Source: Alistipes senegalensis (lineage in GTDB: Bacteria > Bacteroidota > Bacteroidia > Bacteroidales > Rikenellaceae). From it: 61,871 bases of DNA. The translations under genes and the position numbers were made by a program. Location: the NCBI GenBank assembly GCA_023665825.1, contig JAMPDE010000001.1:1280436-1342306 (forward strand). The letters are read 5' to 3'. Shown here one piece after another: positions 14,817 to 23,522 of this stretch (its first letter is position 1; each line of letters opens with the position of its first letter). The notes under the pieces were generated by a model. It was given only the letters and a program-made list of their open reading frames with translations. It did no database searches and had not been told where the DNA came from.

Positions 14817-15991
14817 AAAATTTTCTGCATTATGCGAGTGCGACGGCTCTGCGGGAAGTCGACCGGATCGTCCGCATGCCGATGTACCGGCGGCTGTTGT
14901 TCTATCTTCCGCTGGTGGCGTTCGCTTTTTTCGCCGTATATTTCAGCAAGGGAGTAGCGCGCAACATTCCGATTGCGGTGGTGGACGACGACCATACCTC
15001 GTTGTCCCGCAAATTGACGGAGATGATCGATGCCACGCCGACCGCTTGGATAGCCTATTCGGTGCAGTCGATGACGGAAGCCGAACGATTGATGCGCGAA
15101 GGCGAGGTGATGGCCATCGTGCTGATTCCGTACGGATTCGAGAAAGGGTTGCTCGGCAATGTGCCGGTTCCGGTGGAGAATTACGTTACCGGAACGAACA
15201 TTACGGTCAACGGTCTGCTGTCGAAAGATATTCAGACGGCCGTGACGACCTTTTCTGCGGGCGTGCAGTTGCAACTGCTCACGGCACGGGGGATGTCCGA
15301 AACGCAGGCGATGGCACAAATCATGCCCGTGCGGTTCGACCGGCATGTCCTGTTCAATCCGTATATCAATTACGGCTATTATCTCGCGCCGAGTTTCATG
15401 CCCATGATGCTGCTGATACTCGCGGTCATGGCGACGGTCTTTGCCGTCGGAACCGAACTCAAATACGGCACGGCGGCCGAATGGCTCCACGCGGGAGGCG
15501 ATTCGATGGCGGCGGCCTTGACCGGAAAACTGCTCCCCGTTACGTCTCTGCTGTTGTTGCAGGCATTCGTGATGTTGTTCATCCTGCTCAAAATCGTCGG
15601 TGTGCCGATGAACGGCAGTTTTGCTCTCATGGCGGTCGGTACGGTCTGTTTCCTGCTGGCCTATCAATCCATTGCCGTGATGATCGTCGCCTTGATGGCC
15701 AACATGCGGCTGTCGCTCTCGCTGGGAGGCGGTTATTCGGTGCTCGCCTTTACGTTTTCGGGACTGACTTTTCCGATTATGGCGATGTGGGCTCCGATGC
15801 GCTGGTTGAGCCGCTGTTTCCCGTTTACCTATTATACCGATCTGTTTATCGACCAGATGATGCGCGGAGCGCCGGCCGTTTATTCTTTACCCGACTTGGG
15901 TTACATGGCGCTGTTCGCCGTGTTGCCGATGCTGGCGCTGCCTCGTTTGCGCAAAGTTTGCACCGATCCGAAATTCTGGGGGAGGGAGTGA
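14813..15991 (+). CDS. ABC-2 type transporter permease, first of a pair
   Basis: A 392-residue inner-membrane protein with the YhhJ/YbhR layout. It has one N-terminal membrane helix (about 22-42), a large periplasmic domain (about 45-180, starting NIPIAVVDDDHTSLSR), then five or six helices to the C-terminus. The ORF is open far upstream, but the ATG overlapping the HlyD stop (ATGA) is the natural start. With the next gene it would form a heterodimeric export channel. No ATP-binding subunit is encoded here. Confidence 0.85.
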   Translation: MKNFLHYASATALREVDRIVRMPMYRRLLFYLPLVAFAFFAVYFSKGVARNIPIAVVDDDHTSLSRKLTEMIDATPTAWIAYSVQSMTEAERLMREGEVMAIVLIPYGFEKGLLGNVPVPVENYVTGTNITVNGLLSKDIQTAVTTFSAGVQLQLLTARGMSETQAMAQIMPVRFDRHVLFNPYINYGYYLAPSFMPMMLLILAVMATVFAVGTELKYGTAAEWLHAGGDSMAAALTGKLLPVTSLLLLQAFVMLFILLKIVGVPMNGSFALMAVGTVCFLLAYQSIAVMIVALMANMRLSLSLGGGYSVLAFTFSGLTFPIMAMWAPMRWLSRCFPFTYYTDLFIDQMMRGAPAVYSLPDLGYMALFAVLPMLALPRLRKVCTDPKFWGRE

Positions 15992-15992
15992 T

Positions 15993-17198
15993 ATGAACCG
16001 TTTGACCCGCCAGTTGAAATCTTACCGCGACCAGTTCGTCGCGGTCGTTCGCAACGAATTCCGCGCCGTATTCACCGACGAAGGGGCCCTGTTGATCGTG
16101 GTCTTCGCGTTGTTTATTTATTCCGTTTCCTATTCGCTGGCCTACGGGCCGCAGGTGCTGCGGAACGTCCCTATCGGGGTGGTCGATAACAGCCATACGG
16201 CAGCCAGCCGCCAGTTGACCACGCTTTTCGATGCCGGCCCCAACGCGTATGTGGCCTACGAACCGACGGATATGGAGGAAGCGCGCGAACTTTTTTTCCA
16301 ACGTCGGATTTACGGCATCGTCTATATTCCGTCCGATTACGAACGCCGGTTGCTGGACGGCCGGCAGGCCGATGTCGCGATTTATGTCGATGCCAGCTAT
16401 TTCCTGATGTACCGGCAAGTCTTTCAGGAATTGGTCGCGACCATCGGTTTGACCGGTGCGGAGGTAGGGTTGCAGCGTTCGATCGCTCGCGGAGCGGAAC
16501 TCCCGCAGGCCGAAGCCATCGTTCAGCCCGTCGTTTACCAGTCGCACAACTTGTTCAATCCCTATTTGGGCTACGGTTCGTTCGCCATGCCTGCCATCAT
16601 CATGGTCATCATTCAGCAAACCCTGCTTATCGGCATCGGAATGATTGGCGGTACATGGCGCGAAAAAGGGCTCTATCGCCGGTTGTGTCCGGTCGAACGT
16701 CGCCGGATGTCCACTTTGCCCATCGTGGCGGGACGGGCTTCGGTTTATCTCCTGATTTATGGCGTGACGGTCTGCTACATACTCGGCGTGCACTACAAAC
16801 TGTTCCATTACCCGGATAACGGTACGACCGGTGCCGTCGTCGCTTTTACGGCGATTTATCTGGCGGCGGCGATTGCGTTCAGTCTGGCGTTGTCGCTTCT
16901 GTTCCGCACGCGGGAAAGTTCGTTGTTGCTTTTGCTTTGGACGTCGATTCCGGTGCTGATGTTGAGCGGCGTGTCGTTTCCGCGCGAGGGGATGCCCGAT
17001 TGGCTTTATCGGTTCGGACAACTTTTGCCGAGCAGTTCGGGTGTCGAAGGATTCATCCGCATCCGTTCGATGGGGGCGACCCTTTCGGATGTATTGCCCG
17101 AAATTCGCGTATTATTGATATTGACGGTGTTTTATGGAGGACTGGCGCTTTTCGGAACCCACCGTATGTTGTGCAAGGTGGGATGCCGTCTTCGTTAG
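15993..17198 (+). CDS. ABC-2 type transporter permease, second of a pair
   Basis: A 401-residue paralogue of the preceding gene with the same plan: N-terminal helix (about 28-50), periplasmic domain beginning NVPIGVVDNSHTAASRQL, and a C-terminal bundle of about five helices. It starts one base after the upstream stop, so it is in the same operon. The pair resembles exporters of the YhiI-RbbA-YhhJ and YbhFSR kind, in which the permeases work with an ABC ATPase. That ATPase is absent, so it must be encoded elsewhere or the system is incomplete. Confidence 0.85.
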   Translation: MNRLTRQLKSYRDQFVAVVRNEFRAVFTDEGALLIVVFALFIYSVSYSLAYGPQVLRNVPIGVVDNSHTAASRQLTTLFDAGPNAYVAYEPTDMEEARELFFQRRIYGIVYIPSDYERRLLDGRQADVAIYVDASYFLMYRQVFQELVATIGLTGAEVGLQRSIARGAELPQAEAIVQPVVYQSHNLFNPYLGYGSFAMPAIIMVIIQQTLLIGIGMIGGTWREKGLYRRLCPVERRRMSTLPIVAGRASVYLLIYGVTVCYILGVHYKLFHYPDNGTTGAVVAFTAIYLAAAIAFSLALSLLFRTRESSLLLLLWTSIPVLMLSGVSFPREGMPDWLYRFGQLLPSSSGVEGFIRIRSMGATLSDVLPEIRVLLILTVFYGGLALFGTHRMLCKVGCRLR

Positions 17199-17206
17199 AA
17201 CCCGAT

Positions 17207-18919
17207 TCATGGTTCGATGCCGAACTGCCGGAACACGGCTTCGTCGAATTCGCAGAGTCCCGTTTTGCGGAACGGAACCGCTTCGTTGTGGTCGTTCAGA
17301 TAGTAACGGGGAGCCGTACGGTCGAATTCCGGGCTGACCAACGACACCGAACGGTCGAGATAGCGCCCTTCGATAGCAGCGATGTCGGCGATCGTATGGA
17401 ACATAGCGTGGGTCGTCGTCGCACTCTTCGTATTCGAGTAAGCCGCTGTGATTTTTTGCGGAAAGGCCCGCCGGTAATCCGGTGAGAACCACGCCAACGA
17501 GGCTACATAAAGCTGGTAGACCGTCGTGGTGGGCGAAGCATGCAGGAACCGGCCCCGTGCATCGTCCCAAAGGTCTTCGCCATGATCGGCGCAGTAGAGC
17601 AGGGCCGATGCGGTGCCATTGAGCGAGTGGAGGTAGGCGATAGTCCTTGCCAAGAAGTGGTCGGTATAGCGGATGGAGTTGTCGTAGGCATTGCGGAGCG
17701 ATTCGATATGGGCGGCCGAAATAGCCACATCGTTGTCGGGGCGGAACTGTGCGAACTCGCGAGGATAGCGCTGGTGGTAGCTGAAATGCGAACCGTAGCA
17801 GTGCAGGATGAAAAAAAGTTTTCGCGACCGGCTTTGCGCGATGCAGTGCCGCATCTCTTCGAGCAGTTGGAGGTCGTGTCGCGGCGACGAAAGGTAGCGG
17901 ATATGGTTGGCGTCATGGGCCAAATGGTCTATCATCGCACCTTGCGGCGACTGGTTGGAGATGAACCACGTCTCGAATCCCGCCTCGTTGAACAGAGCGG
18001 GCAATCCTTTGCGACGGTATATTTCGTCGTGCTCGTCGGTGGCTACGGACGACAGGAACAACGGTACGCTTTTGTGTGTCGTGTTGCTCTGGGTCAGCAC
18101 GTTGCGGAATACGACGATCGAGTCCGTCCGCATCAGTTCGGGGGAGGTTTCGCGCTGGTAACCGTAGAGCTGCCAGTTCATGGCTCGCGAGGCTTCGCCG
18201 ATGATGTAAACGTAGATTTCGCGCTGGGGCAAGTTGTCCGTACGTACGGCATCGTAGGTGAATCGGGACGAGGTTTCCGCGAATCGGAAAGTCTTGCGGA
18301 ATTCCGAACCGCATACTCCCATGTTGTAGAATGCGTTGACCGGAAAAATCTGATCGCGGAGCACGTGCTTTTCTTCGCTCGTGTGGTAGGCGGGCCATAA
18401 TAACAGCAGCCCGATAACAAAAAGCGCACCGCCCGTCAGTCCCGTGATGATACGGGCCGTGCGGGTGAGGTAGCGGCGGTGAGCTATTTCGCGTGCGGCG
18501 AGCCACAGCAGCGGCACGTAAATGACAATGACCAACATGACCGACGGGTAGATGTTCGCCAGCAATTCGCCCGCTTCGCCCGGATTGGTCGTCAGCAGGT
18601 TGGTGAACATGTCGGTGGCGATGACCGAATTGCCGAACAGGTATAGCAACACGATCTGGAACGATGACACGAAGATGAATGGAAATGCAAGCCAAATCAT
18701 GATGCCCGAACGCCGCAGGGCGACACTCCACATCATGTATAATCCCAACGGCAGCAGAATCAATGCTTCGGTACTCCAAATCGAGTAATGCTCGGTACAG
18801 GCGAGGATGCAGTTGGGGATGATCAGCGCCACGTACAGATAGATGGTCAGCCACACGCTGAACCGGCTGCGTGTCTTGATTTTCGCCGCTCTACGCTTTG
18901 CAGTCTCTGCGTTCGCCAT
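17207..18919 (-). CDS. Phosphoethanolamine transferase-like membrane sulfatase-fold protein
   Basis: A 570-residue inner-membrane protein with about five N-terminal helices (residues 20-45, 48-68, 76-98, 122-142, 158-178) and a periplasmic alkaline-phosphatase-superfamily domain from about 225. Features of the EptA/CptA group are visible: VYIIGEASRAMNWQLYGY (metal Glu), the nucleophile threonine in TQSNTTHKSVP, HCYGSHFSYHQRYP, and DHGEDLWDD. Such enzymes add phosphoethanolamine to lipid A or other surface glycans, which lowers negative charge and can give polymyxin resistance. The real acceptor here is unknown. Its 3' end nearly abuts the exporter operon on the other strand. Confidence 0.85.
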   Translation of the reverse strand: MANAETAKRRAAKIKTRSRFSVWLTIYLYVALIIPNCILACTEHYSIWSTEALILLPLGLYMMWSVALRRSGIMIWLAFPFIFVSSFQIVLLYLFGNSVIATDMFTNLLTTNPGEAGELLANIYPSVMLVIVIYVPLLWLAAREIAHRRYLTRTARIITGLTGGALFVIGLLLLWPAYHTSEEKHVLRDQIFPVNAFYNMGVCGSEFRKTFRFAETSSRFTYDAVRTDNLPQREIYVYIIGEASRAMNWQLYGYQRETSPELMRTDSIVVFRNVLTQSNTTHKSVPLFLSSVATDEHDEIYRRKGLPALFNEAGFETWFISNQSPQGAMIDHLAHDANHIRYLSSPRHDLQLLEEMRHCIAQSRSRKLFFILHCYGSHFSYHQRYPREFAQFRPDNDVAISAAHIESLRNAYDNSIRYTDHFLARTIAYLHSLNGTASALLYCADHGEDLWDDARGRFLHASPTTTVYQLYVASLAWFSPDYRRAFPQKITAAYSNTKSATTTHAMFHTIADIAAIEGRYLDRSVSLVSPEFDRTAPRYYLNDHNEAVPFRKTGLCEFDEAVFRQFGIEP

Positions 18920-18980
18920 AATTCGTCAACGGGTTCGGGGATTTTCGTTGTCGACGTTTTCGGAACCGATTCACCGACGA

Positions 18981-19496
18981 TTATTTGTATCGGTCGATTA
19001 CTTTATAAAAATCCTGCTTGTCCTGCTCGGTCAGTTCACCCTTGCGCATGAAGACCAGTTCACCGGCCTTATTGACGAACAGCAGCACGAACTGGTCGTT
19101 GCAGTCGCCCAAGCCCCATTTCTGCGACAGAATACGGTCGTCGTCCATCAGCACGAGAGCACCGTTTTTAGCCGTGCGTTTTGCGGCGATTTTGCGGATG
19201 GGACCGTTGGGATACCATGTGTCCTTCGCATTGATGATGCCGAACCCGTAGATTTCGGGGCTGTCGGCCCGATGAGTCTCTTCCAGTTCGTAGGTGAACG
19301 CCTCGTTCTGCTTGCGTGCGTCCGGGTCGATGTAGAAGATCATCAGATTTTTTTCGCCGTAGTAGGGGAGCTGCACCGCATTTTTTTGCATATCGAGCAG
19401 TCCGACGTTCGACACCTTTCGCGGAAGGTCTTGTGCGACGACGGCCGATGTCGCGAGTGCGAATGCGGCCAGCATCATTCCGAATTTCGTTTTCAT
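18981..19496 (-). CDS. YtfJ-like periplasmic thioredoxin-fold protein
   Basis: A 171-residue secreted protein with signal peptide MKTKFGMMLAAFALATSAVVAQ. The rest looks like a thioredoxin fold (NLMIFYIDPDARKQNEAF, GALVLMDDDRILSQKWGLGD, FVLLFVNKAGELVFMRKGELTEQD) but has no CxxC redox pair, as in the YtfJ family, whose function is not well known. It lies 61 bp upstream of the phosphoethanolamine-transferase-like gene on the same strand and may be co-transcribed. Confidence 0.6.
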   Translation of the reverse strand: MKTKFGMMLAAFALATSAVVAQDLPRKVSNVGLLDMQKNAVQLPYYGEKNLMIFYIDPDARKQNEAFTYELEETHRADSPEIYGFGIINAKDTWYPNGPIRKIAAKRTAKNGALVLMDDDRILSQKWGLGDCNDQFVLLFVNKAGELVFMRKGELTEQDKQDFYKVIDRYK

Positions 19497-19536
19497 GGCG
19501 ATGATTCGTTACGTTTCGATTACGAAAATTGTAATG

Positions 19537-19544
19537 CAAAGATA
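19537..19544 (-). promoter_or_regulatory. -7 promoter box of the YtfJ-like gene
   Basis: The minus strand reads TATCTTTG, an exact TAnnTTTG match 40 nt before the ATG. No TTTG at -33 spacing. Confidence 0.6.
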
Positions 19545-19611
19545 CGATTTCTTTGTTTGACAGTCTGCTGGGAATCCGAGAATTGTTGTTCCGTTGGTCG
19601 GCTTTTTGTTT

Positions 19612-20493
19612 CTAAAAATCCAGCCCGAAACTGAAACTGTACGTGTTGTGGAATGCCGTCCGTTTCGCGGCGAACAGATAGGCGAAATCGAGCCGCAGGT
19701 GCAGGAACCGTACGCCCGCCCCGACGGAGGTATAGCAGGGATAGTAGGCGCGGCGTTCGCCGTAGTGGTATCCGGCACGGAGCTGGACGAATTGCATCAG
19801 GTTGTATTCCGCGCCGATAGACCATTGGAATCCGCGTACGGGCGAAGGGTTGAAATAGTAGCCGAAATCGGTTCCGACCGTGATTTCGTGCGCATCGGAC
19901 AGAAAGCTGTCCAGCGAGACGCCCGCCGTACAGTTTATCGGCAGTTCGTAATTCGAGTGTTTGAAATAGCCGCCGATGTTGGCGAGTTTGGCTCCGACAC
20001 GCAACGTGGAGAACGAACCGACCGTTTCCAGCGGGTGAACCCATGCGGCACTGAAATCGAACGCCAACGCATTGACCGTTTCGTCGGGACGAGTCAGCCG
20101 GGTGTAACGGGTAGTGGCGCCGATGGCCCAGCGGCGGCCGATGCGTCGGGAATAGCCCAGATCGAGTGCTTTGTCGTTGTTGCCGCTTTCACGCAAGTAT
20201 TGCCGCCACCCGATGTGCGAAAAATTACCTTGGCCGAATCGAAGCGCTCCCGATACGGCGTAGGAATCGTAATCTCCTTGTTTATAGTAGGATGAAGAAA
20301 TCTGCACCGGTGTGAGCGAAAAAGCACCCATCGCAGGGTTTTGATAGATTGCGTGCGAAGCATTGAGCAAGGTCATGGTCAGACCGCCCATGCCCATCGA
20401 CTTGGCATCGGGCGAAGGAAGTGTCGCTTCCTGCGCCTGAACGCCCGACGAGCAGGCAGCGAACAGTGCAATCGACAGAATGAATCGTTTCAT
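19612..20493 (-). CDS. PorV/PorQ-family outer-membrane barrel protein
   Basis: A 293-residue protein with signal peptide (MKRFILSIALFAACSSGVQA). The start of the mature protein, AKSMGMGGLTMTLLNASHAIYQNPA, is typical of the FadL-like PorV/PorQ family. A beta-barrel follows and ends in phenylalanine (FSFGLDF). PorV and PorQ are outer-membrane parts of the type IX secretion system of Bacteroidetes, but many family members have no proven link to it and no other T9SS gene is here. The -7 box at 20499-20506 lies only five bases before the ATG, so the mRNA may have almost no leader. Confidence 0.78.
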   Translation of the reverse strand: MKRFILSIALFAACSSGVQAQEATLPSPDAKSMGMGGLTMTLLNASHAIYQNPAMGAFSLTPVQISSSYYKQGDYDSYAVSGALRFGQGNFSHIGWRQYLRESGNNDKALDLGYSRRIGRRWAIGATTRYTRLTRPDETVNALAFDFSAAWVHPLETVGSFSTLRVGAKLANIGGYFKHSNYELPINCTAGVSLDSFLSDAHEITVGTDFGYYFNPSPVRGFQWSIGAEYNLMQFVQLRAGYHYGERRAYYPCYTSVGAGVRFLHLRLDFAYLFAAKRTAFHNTYSFSFGLDF

Positions 20494-20498
20494 GACGG

Positions 20499-20506
20499 CA
20501 AAGGTA
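20499..20506 (-). promoter_or_regulatory. -7 promoter box very close to the PorV/PorQ-like gene start
   Basis: The minus strand reads TACCTTTG (TAnnTTTG). Only five bases separate it from the ATG at 20493, so transcription probably starts at or next to the start codon. Confidence 0.5.
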
Positions 20507-20580
20507 ACAAAAAAGATGCAATAAATCCGCGCAGCAGACGCCGTGCGGATTTATTCGGGTTCCGAATGGTATTCGGGAAA

Positions 20581-21327
20581 TTAGCAGTTCATCGCACCGC
20601 AGCAGTGGATGACTTGTCCGCTGACATAGGACGACAAGTCGGATGCGAGGAACAGCGCCACATTGGCGACGTCTTCGGGCGTACCGCCGCGACGGAGCGG
20701 AATCTGTTTGTTCCACTCTTCCTTGACCGAATCGGGCAGCTGGGCGGTCATGTCGGTGATGATGAAGCCCGGAGCGATGCAGTTCGCACGGATGCCGCGC
20801 GGCCCCATCTCTTTGGCGATGGATTTGGCCAGACCGATCATGCCGGCTTTCGAGGCCGAATAGTTGCACTGGCCGGCATTGCCGCTGACACCGACCACCG
20901 ACGACATGTTGATGATCGAACCGCTGCGCTGGCGTGCCATGACGGGCGTAACGGCATGGATGAAGTTGAATGCCGATTTGAGGTTGACCGTCAGCACGGC
21001 ATCCCACTGTGCTTCGGACATGCGCATCATCAGGCCGTCTTTCGTGATGCCGGCGTTGTTCACCAAGATGTCGATACGACCGAAATCCTTCACGATTTCG
21101 TCGATCACCTTGTGCGTTCCTTCGAAATCGGCGGCGTTCGAGGCATATCCTTTCGCTTTGACGCCCAATGCGGCGATTTCGGCTTCGGTGGCTTTGCCGT
21201 TTTCGTCGATGACGAGGTCGGTGAACGCCACATCGGCACCTTCTTTGGCGAATTGCAAGGCGATGGCTTTGCCGATTCCGCGAGCCGCACCCGTGACGAC
21301 GGCGACTTTACCTTCGAGTAATCCCAT
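20581..21327 (-). CDS. fabG: 3-oxoacyl-[acyl-carrier-protein] reductase
   Basis: A 248-residue short-chain dehydrogenase/reductase that reduces 3-oxoacyl-ACP with NADPH in fatty acid elongation. It has the nucleotide-binding TGAARGIG (residues 12-19), NNAG near 90-93, and the catalytic Ser142/143, Tyr156 and Lys160 in YSASK. The C-terminal SGQVIHCCGAMNC replaces the more usual VDGGM ending. The start at 21327 (MGLLEGKVAVVTG) is chosen because the longer ORF upstream runs through the divergent promoters of fabG and glyA. Confidence 0.92.
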   Translation of the reverse strand: MGLLEGKVAVVTGAARGIGKAIALQFAKEGADVAFTDLVIDENGKATEAEIAALGVKAKGYASNAADFEGTHKVIDEIVKDFGRIDILVNNAGITKDGLMMRMSEAQWDAVLTVNLKSAFNFIHAVTPVMARQRSGSIINMSSVVGVSGNAGQCNYSASKAGMIGLAKSIAKEMGPRGIRANCIAPGFIITDMTAQLPDSVKEEWNKQIPLRRGGTPEDVANVALFLASDLSSYVSGQVIHCCGAMNC

Positions 21328-21386
21328 GATTTTGAATTGTTGGTTAAATGATTCTTTTCCGTACTGTTTTTCCGCGAACGGATGAA

Positions 21387-21394
21387 CAAAGTTA
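21387..21394 (-). promoter_or_regulatory. -7 promoter box of fabG
   Basis: The minus strand reads TAACTTTG (TAnnTTTG), 59 nt before the fabG start. It lies back to back with the glyA promoter at 21436-21443. Confidence 0.6.
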
Positions 21395-21435
21395 CGAAAA
21401 ATTTTCGGAAACGCACTTTTCTGGCCGGATTTTGT

Positions 21436-21443
21436 TATCTTTA
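21436..21443 (+). promoter_or_regulatory. -7 promoter box of glyA
   Basis: TATCTTTA differs from TAnnTTTG only in the last base. It lies 25 nt before the glyA ATG. Confidence 0.55.
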
Positions 21444-21468
21444 CCACTCGGAACAGCAAATTCATACT

Positions 21469-22749
21469 ATGAAAAAAGAGACCCGGATTTTTGAATTGAT
21501 CGCGGCCGAACGGGCCCGTCAGACACGCGGTATCGAACTGATCGCGTCGGAAAATTTCGTCAGCGACCAAGTGTTGGAGGCTATGGGGTCGGTACTGACC
21601 AACAAATACGCCGAAGGGTATCCCGCCGCGCGGTATTACGGCGGATGCGAAGTGGTCGACGAGGTGGAGTCATTGGCTATCGAACGCCTTTGCCGGCTCT
21701 ACGGCGCGGAATATGCCAATGTCCAGCCGCACTCCGGCGCACAGGCGAACATGGCCGTATTTTTCGCGGTCATGCAGCCCGGCGATACGTTCATGGGGCT
21801 CGATTTGGCACACGGCGGCCACTTGTCGCACGGGGCGCCGGTCAACATGTCGGGCAAATACTTCAAGGTAGTCAGCTACGGGCTGGACGAGGCGACCGGC
21901 CGCATCGACTACGACGAAATGGAACGGCTGGCACGCGAGTGCCGTCCGAAACTCATTGTCGGCGGTGCTTCGGCCTATTCGCGCGAATGGGACTACAAGC
22001 GGATGCGGGCACTTGCCGACGAGGTGGGGGCACTTTTCATGGTCGATATGGCCCACACGGCCGGTCTGATTGCCGCCGAACTGCTCGATAATCCGGTGAA
22101 GTACGCCCACATCGTTACCTCGACGACCCACAAGACCTTGCGCGGCCCGCGCGGCGGTATCATCTTGATGGGTAAAGATTTCGATAACACTTGGGGCCTT
22201 ACCACCCCGAAAGGCGTCGTAAAAAAGATGTCGCAGATTCTCAATTCGGCGGTATTTCCCGGCATTCAAGGCGGGCCGTTGGAACACGTGATTGCGGCGA
22301 AAGCGGTCGCATTCGGCGAAGCGTTGGATCCTGCCTATAAAGAGTATCAGCAGCAAGTGCAGCGGAATGCGCAGGCGATGGCCGAAGCGTTCATCCGGCG
22401 CGGGTATAAAATCGTGTCGGGCGGTACGGACAATCATTTGATTTTGGTCGACCTGCGCACGAAATTTCCCGAACTGACCGGCAAGCAGGCCGAAAAATCG
22501 CTCGTGGCGGCCGACATTACGACCAATAAAAATATGGTGCCTTTCGATACACGTTCGCCGTTCCAGACTTCGGGCCTGCGTTTCGGTACGCCCGCTATCA
22601 CGACACGCGGACTGAAAGAGGGACAAATGGAAGCTGTCGTCGAATTGATCGACCGTGTATTGCAAGACCCCGAAAATCAGCAGACGATCGACGCGGTGCG
22701 TCGGGAAGTCAATACGATGATGTCCGACCGTCCGTTGTTCGCTTGGTAA
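21469..22749 (+). CDS. glyA: Serine hydroxymethyltransferase
   Basis: A 426-residue PLP enzyme that interconverts serine and glycine while loading one-carbon units onto tetrahydrofolate, in the cytosol. The PLP lysine is K222 in [14 protein letters not shown]. Other family marks are ELIASENF (23-30), [11 protein letters not shown] (51-61) and the HSGAQAN segment (88-94). Full normal length. The ATG at 21469 follows a -7 box, and the upstream in-frame ATG at 21382 would lie before the promoter. Confidence 0.97.
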   Translation: MKKETRIFELIAAERARQTRGIELIASENFVSDQVLEAMGSVLTNKYAEGYPAARYYGGCEVVDEVESLAIERLCRLYGAEYANVQPHSGAQANMAVFFAVMQPGDTFMGLDLAHGGHLSHGAPVNMSGKYFKVVSYGLDEATGRIDYDEMERLARECRPKLIVGGASAYSREWDYKRMRALADEVGALFMVDMAHTAGLIAAELLDNPVKYAHIVTSTTHKTLRGPRGGIILMGKDFDNTWGLTTPKGVVKKMSQILNSAVFPGIQGGPLEHVIAAKAVAFGEALDPAYKEYQQQVQRNAQAMAEAFIRRGYKIVSGGTDNHLILVDLRTKFPELTGKQAEKSLVAADITTNKNMVPFDTRSPFQTSGLRFGTPAITTRGLKEGQMEAVVELIDRVLQDPENQQTIDAVRREVNTMMSDRPLFAW

Positions 22750-22763
22750 ATCGTTGGGGAAAC

Positions 22764-23444
22764 ATGGAAGAGCTGCTCGATTTTTTCCGGCGGTTGGATG
22801 CCAACAACAACCGCGACTGGTTCGATGTGCACCGCTCCGAGTGGGCGCAGGTGAAACGCACCATTACGACGTTGGCCGAAGAGTTGATTGCCGGTATTTC
22901 GACGTTCGACCCGTTGGTCGGCGGGCTGCGTCCGCAGGATTGCACCTACCGCATTGCCCGCGATACGCGGTTCAGCAACGATAAAAGTCCCTATAAGAAT
23001 TGGGTCGGCGTCTACGTCGCGCCTCGCGGCAAGAAATCGGGGTATGCCGGTTACTATCTGCACATTGCCCCCAATCATGACCGGCTGGTCGGCGAACATT
23101 CGCTGTGGGCGGGGCTCTATTGTCCCGAACCGGTCGTGATGCGTTCGGTGCGCGAGGAAATTTTGGATAACGGCGACGAATTGGTGAAGAATATGCAAAA
23201 GGCACGCGGTTTTCGGCTCGACCGTTCCGATACGCTCAAGCGTACGCCCGTAGGTTTCCCGACAGGGACGGAGCACGACGACTTGTTGCGGCTGAAGCAA
23301 TGGGGTATCGAAAAACCGCTGATCGAAGATTTTCTGTTGCAGCCGAACCTTGCGGAACGGGCGGTGGCGGAGTTCCGACGAACGGCACCGTTCGTGGCGC
23401 AGCTCAATCGGGCCGTGCAATACGCTTACGAGGAGATGCGGTAG
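22764..23444 (+). CDS. DUF2461 family protein
   Basis: A 226-residue cytoplasmic protein of the DUF2461/TIGR02453 family, whose function is unknown. Family marks are LDFFRRLDANNNRDWFDVHR near the N-terminus, DCTYRIARDTRFSNDKSPYKNW (about 58-80), and YYLHIAP followed by GLYCPEP. The start at 22764 (MEELLDFF) fits the family better than the upstream ATG at 22743, which overlaps the glyA stop. It follows glyA by 14 bp and probably shares its transcript. A strong bidirectional terminator follows. Confidence 0.85.
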   Translation: MEELLDFFRRLDANNNRDWFDVHRSEWAQVKRTITTLAEELIAGISTFDPLVGGLRPQDCTYRIARDTRFSNDKSPYKNWVGVYVAPRGKKSGYAGYYLHIAPNHDRLVGEHSLWAGLYCPEPVVMRSVREEILDNGDELVKNMQKARGFRLDRSDTLKRTPVGFPTGTEHDDLLRLKQWGIEKPLIEDFLLQPNLAERAVAEFRRTAPFVAQLNRAVQYAYEEMR

Positions 23445-23463
23445 AGCCGTACGATGCGATGAT

Positions 23464-23494
23464 AAAACCGCCCGTGTGCATCACGGGCGGTTTT
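23464..23494. terminator. Bidirectional terminator between DUF2461 gene and glmS
   Basis: AAAACCGCCCGTG (23464-23476) and CACGGGCGGTTTT (23482-23494) are perfect 13-base inverted repeats with a 5-base loop, ending in T-runs on both strands. It serves the two convergent genes. Confidence 0.93.
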
Positions 23495-23522
23495 CGTTTG
23501 TCCGTCGTCCGTCGGACAGGAT

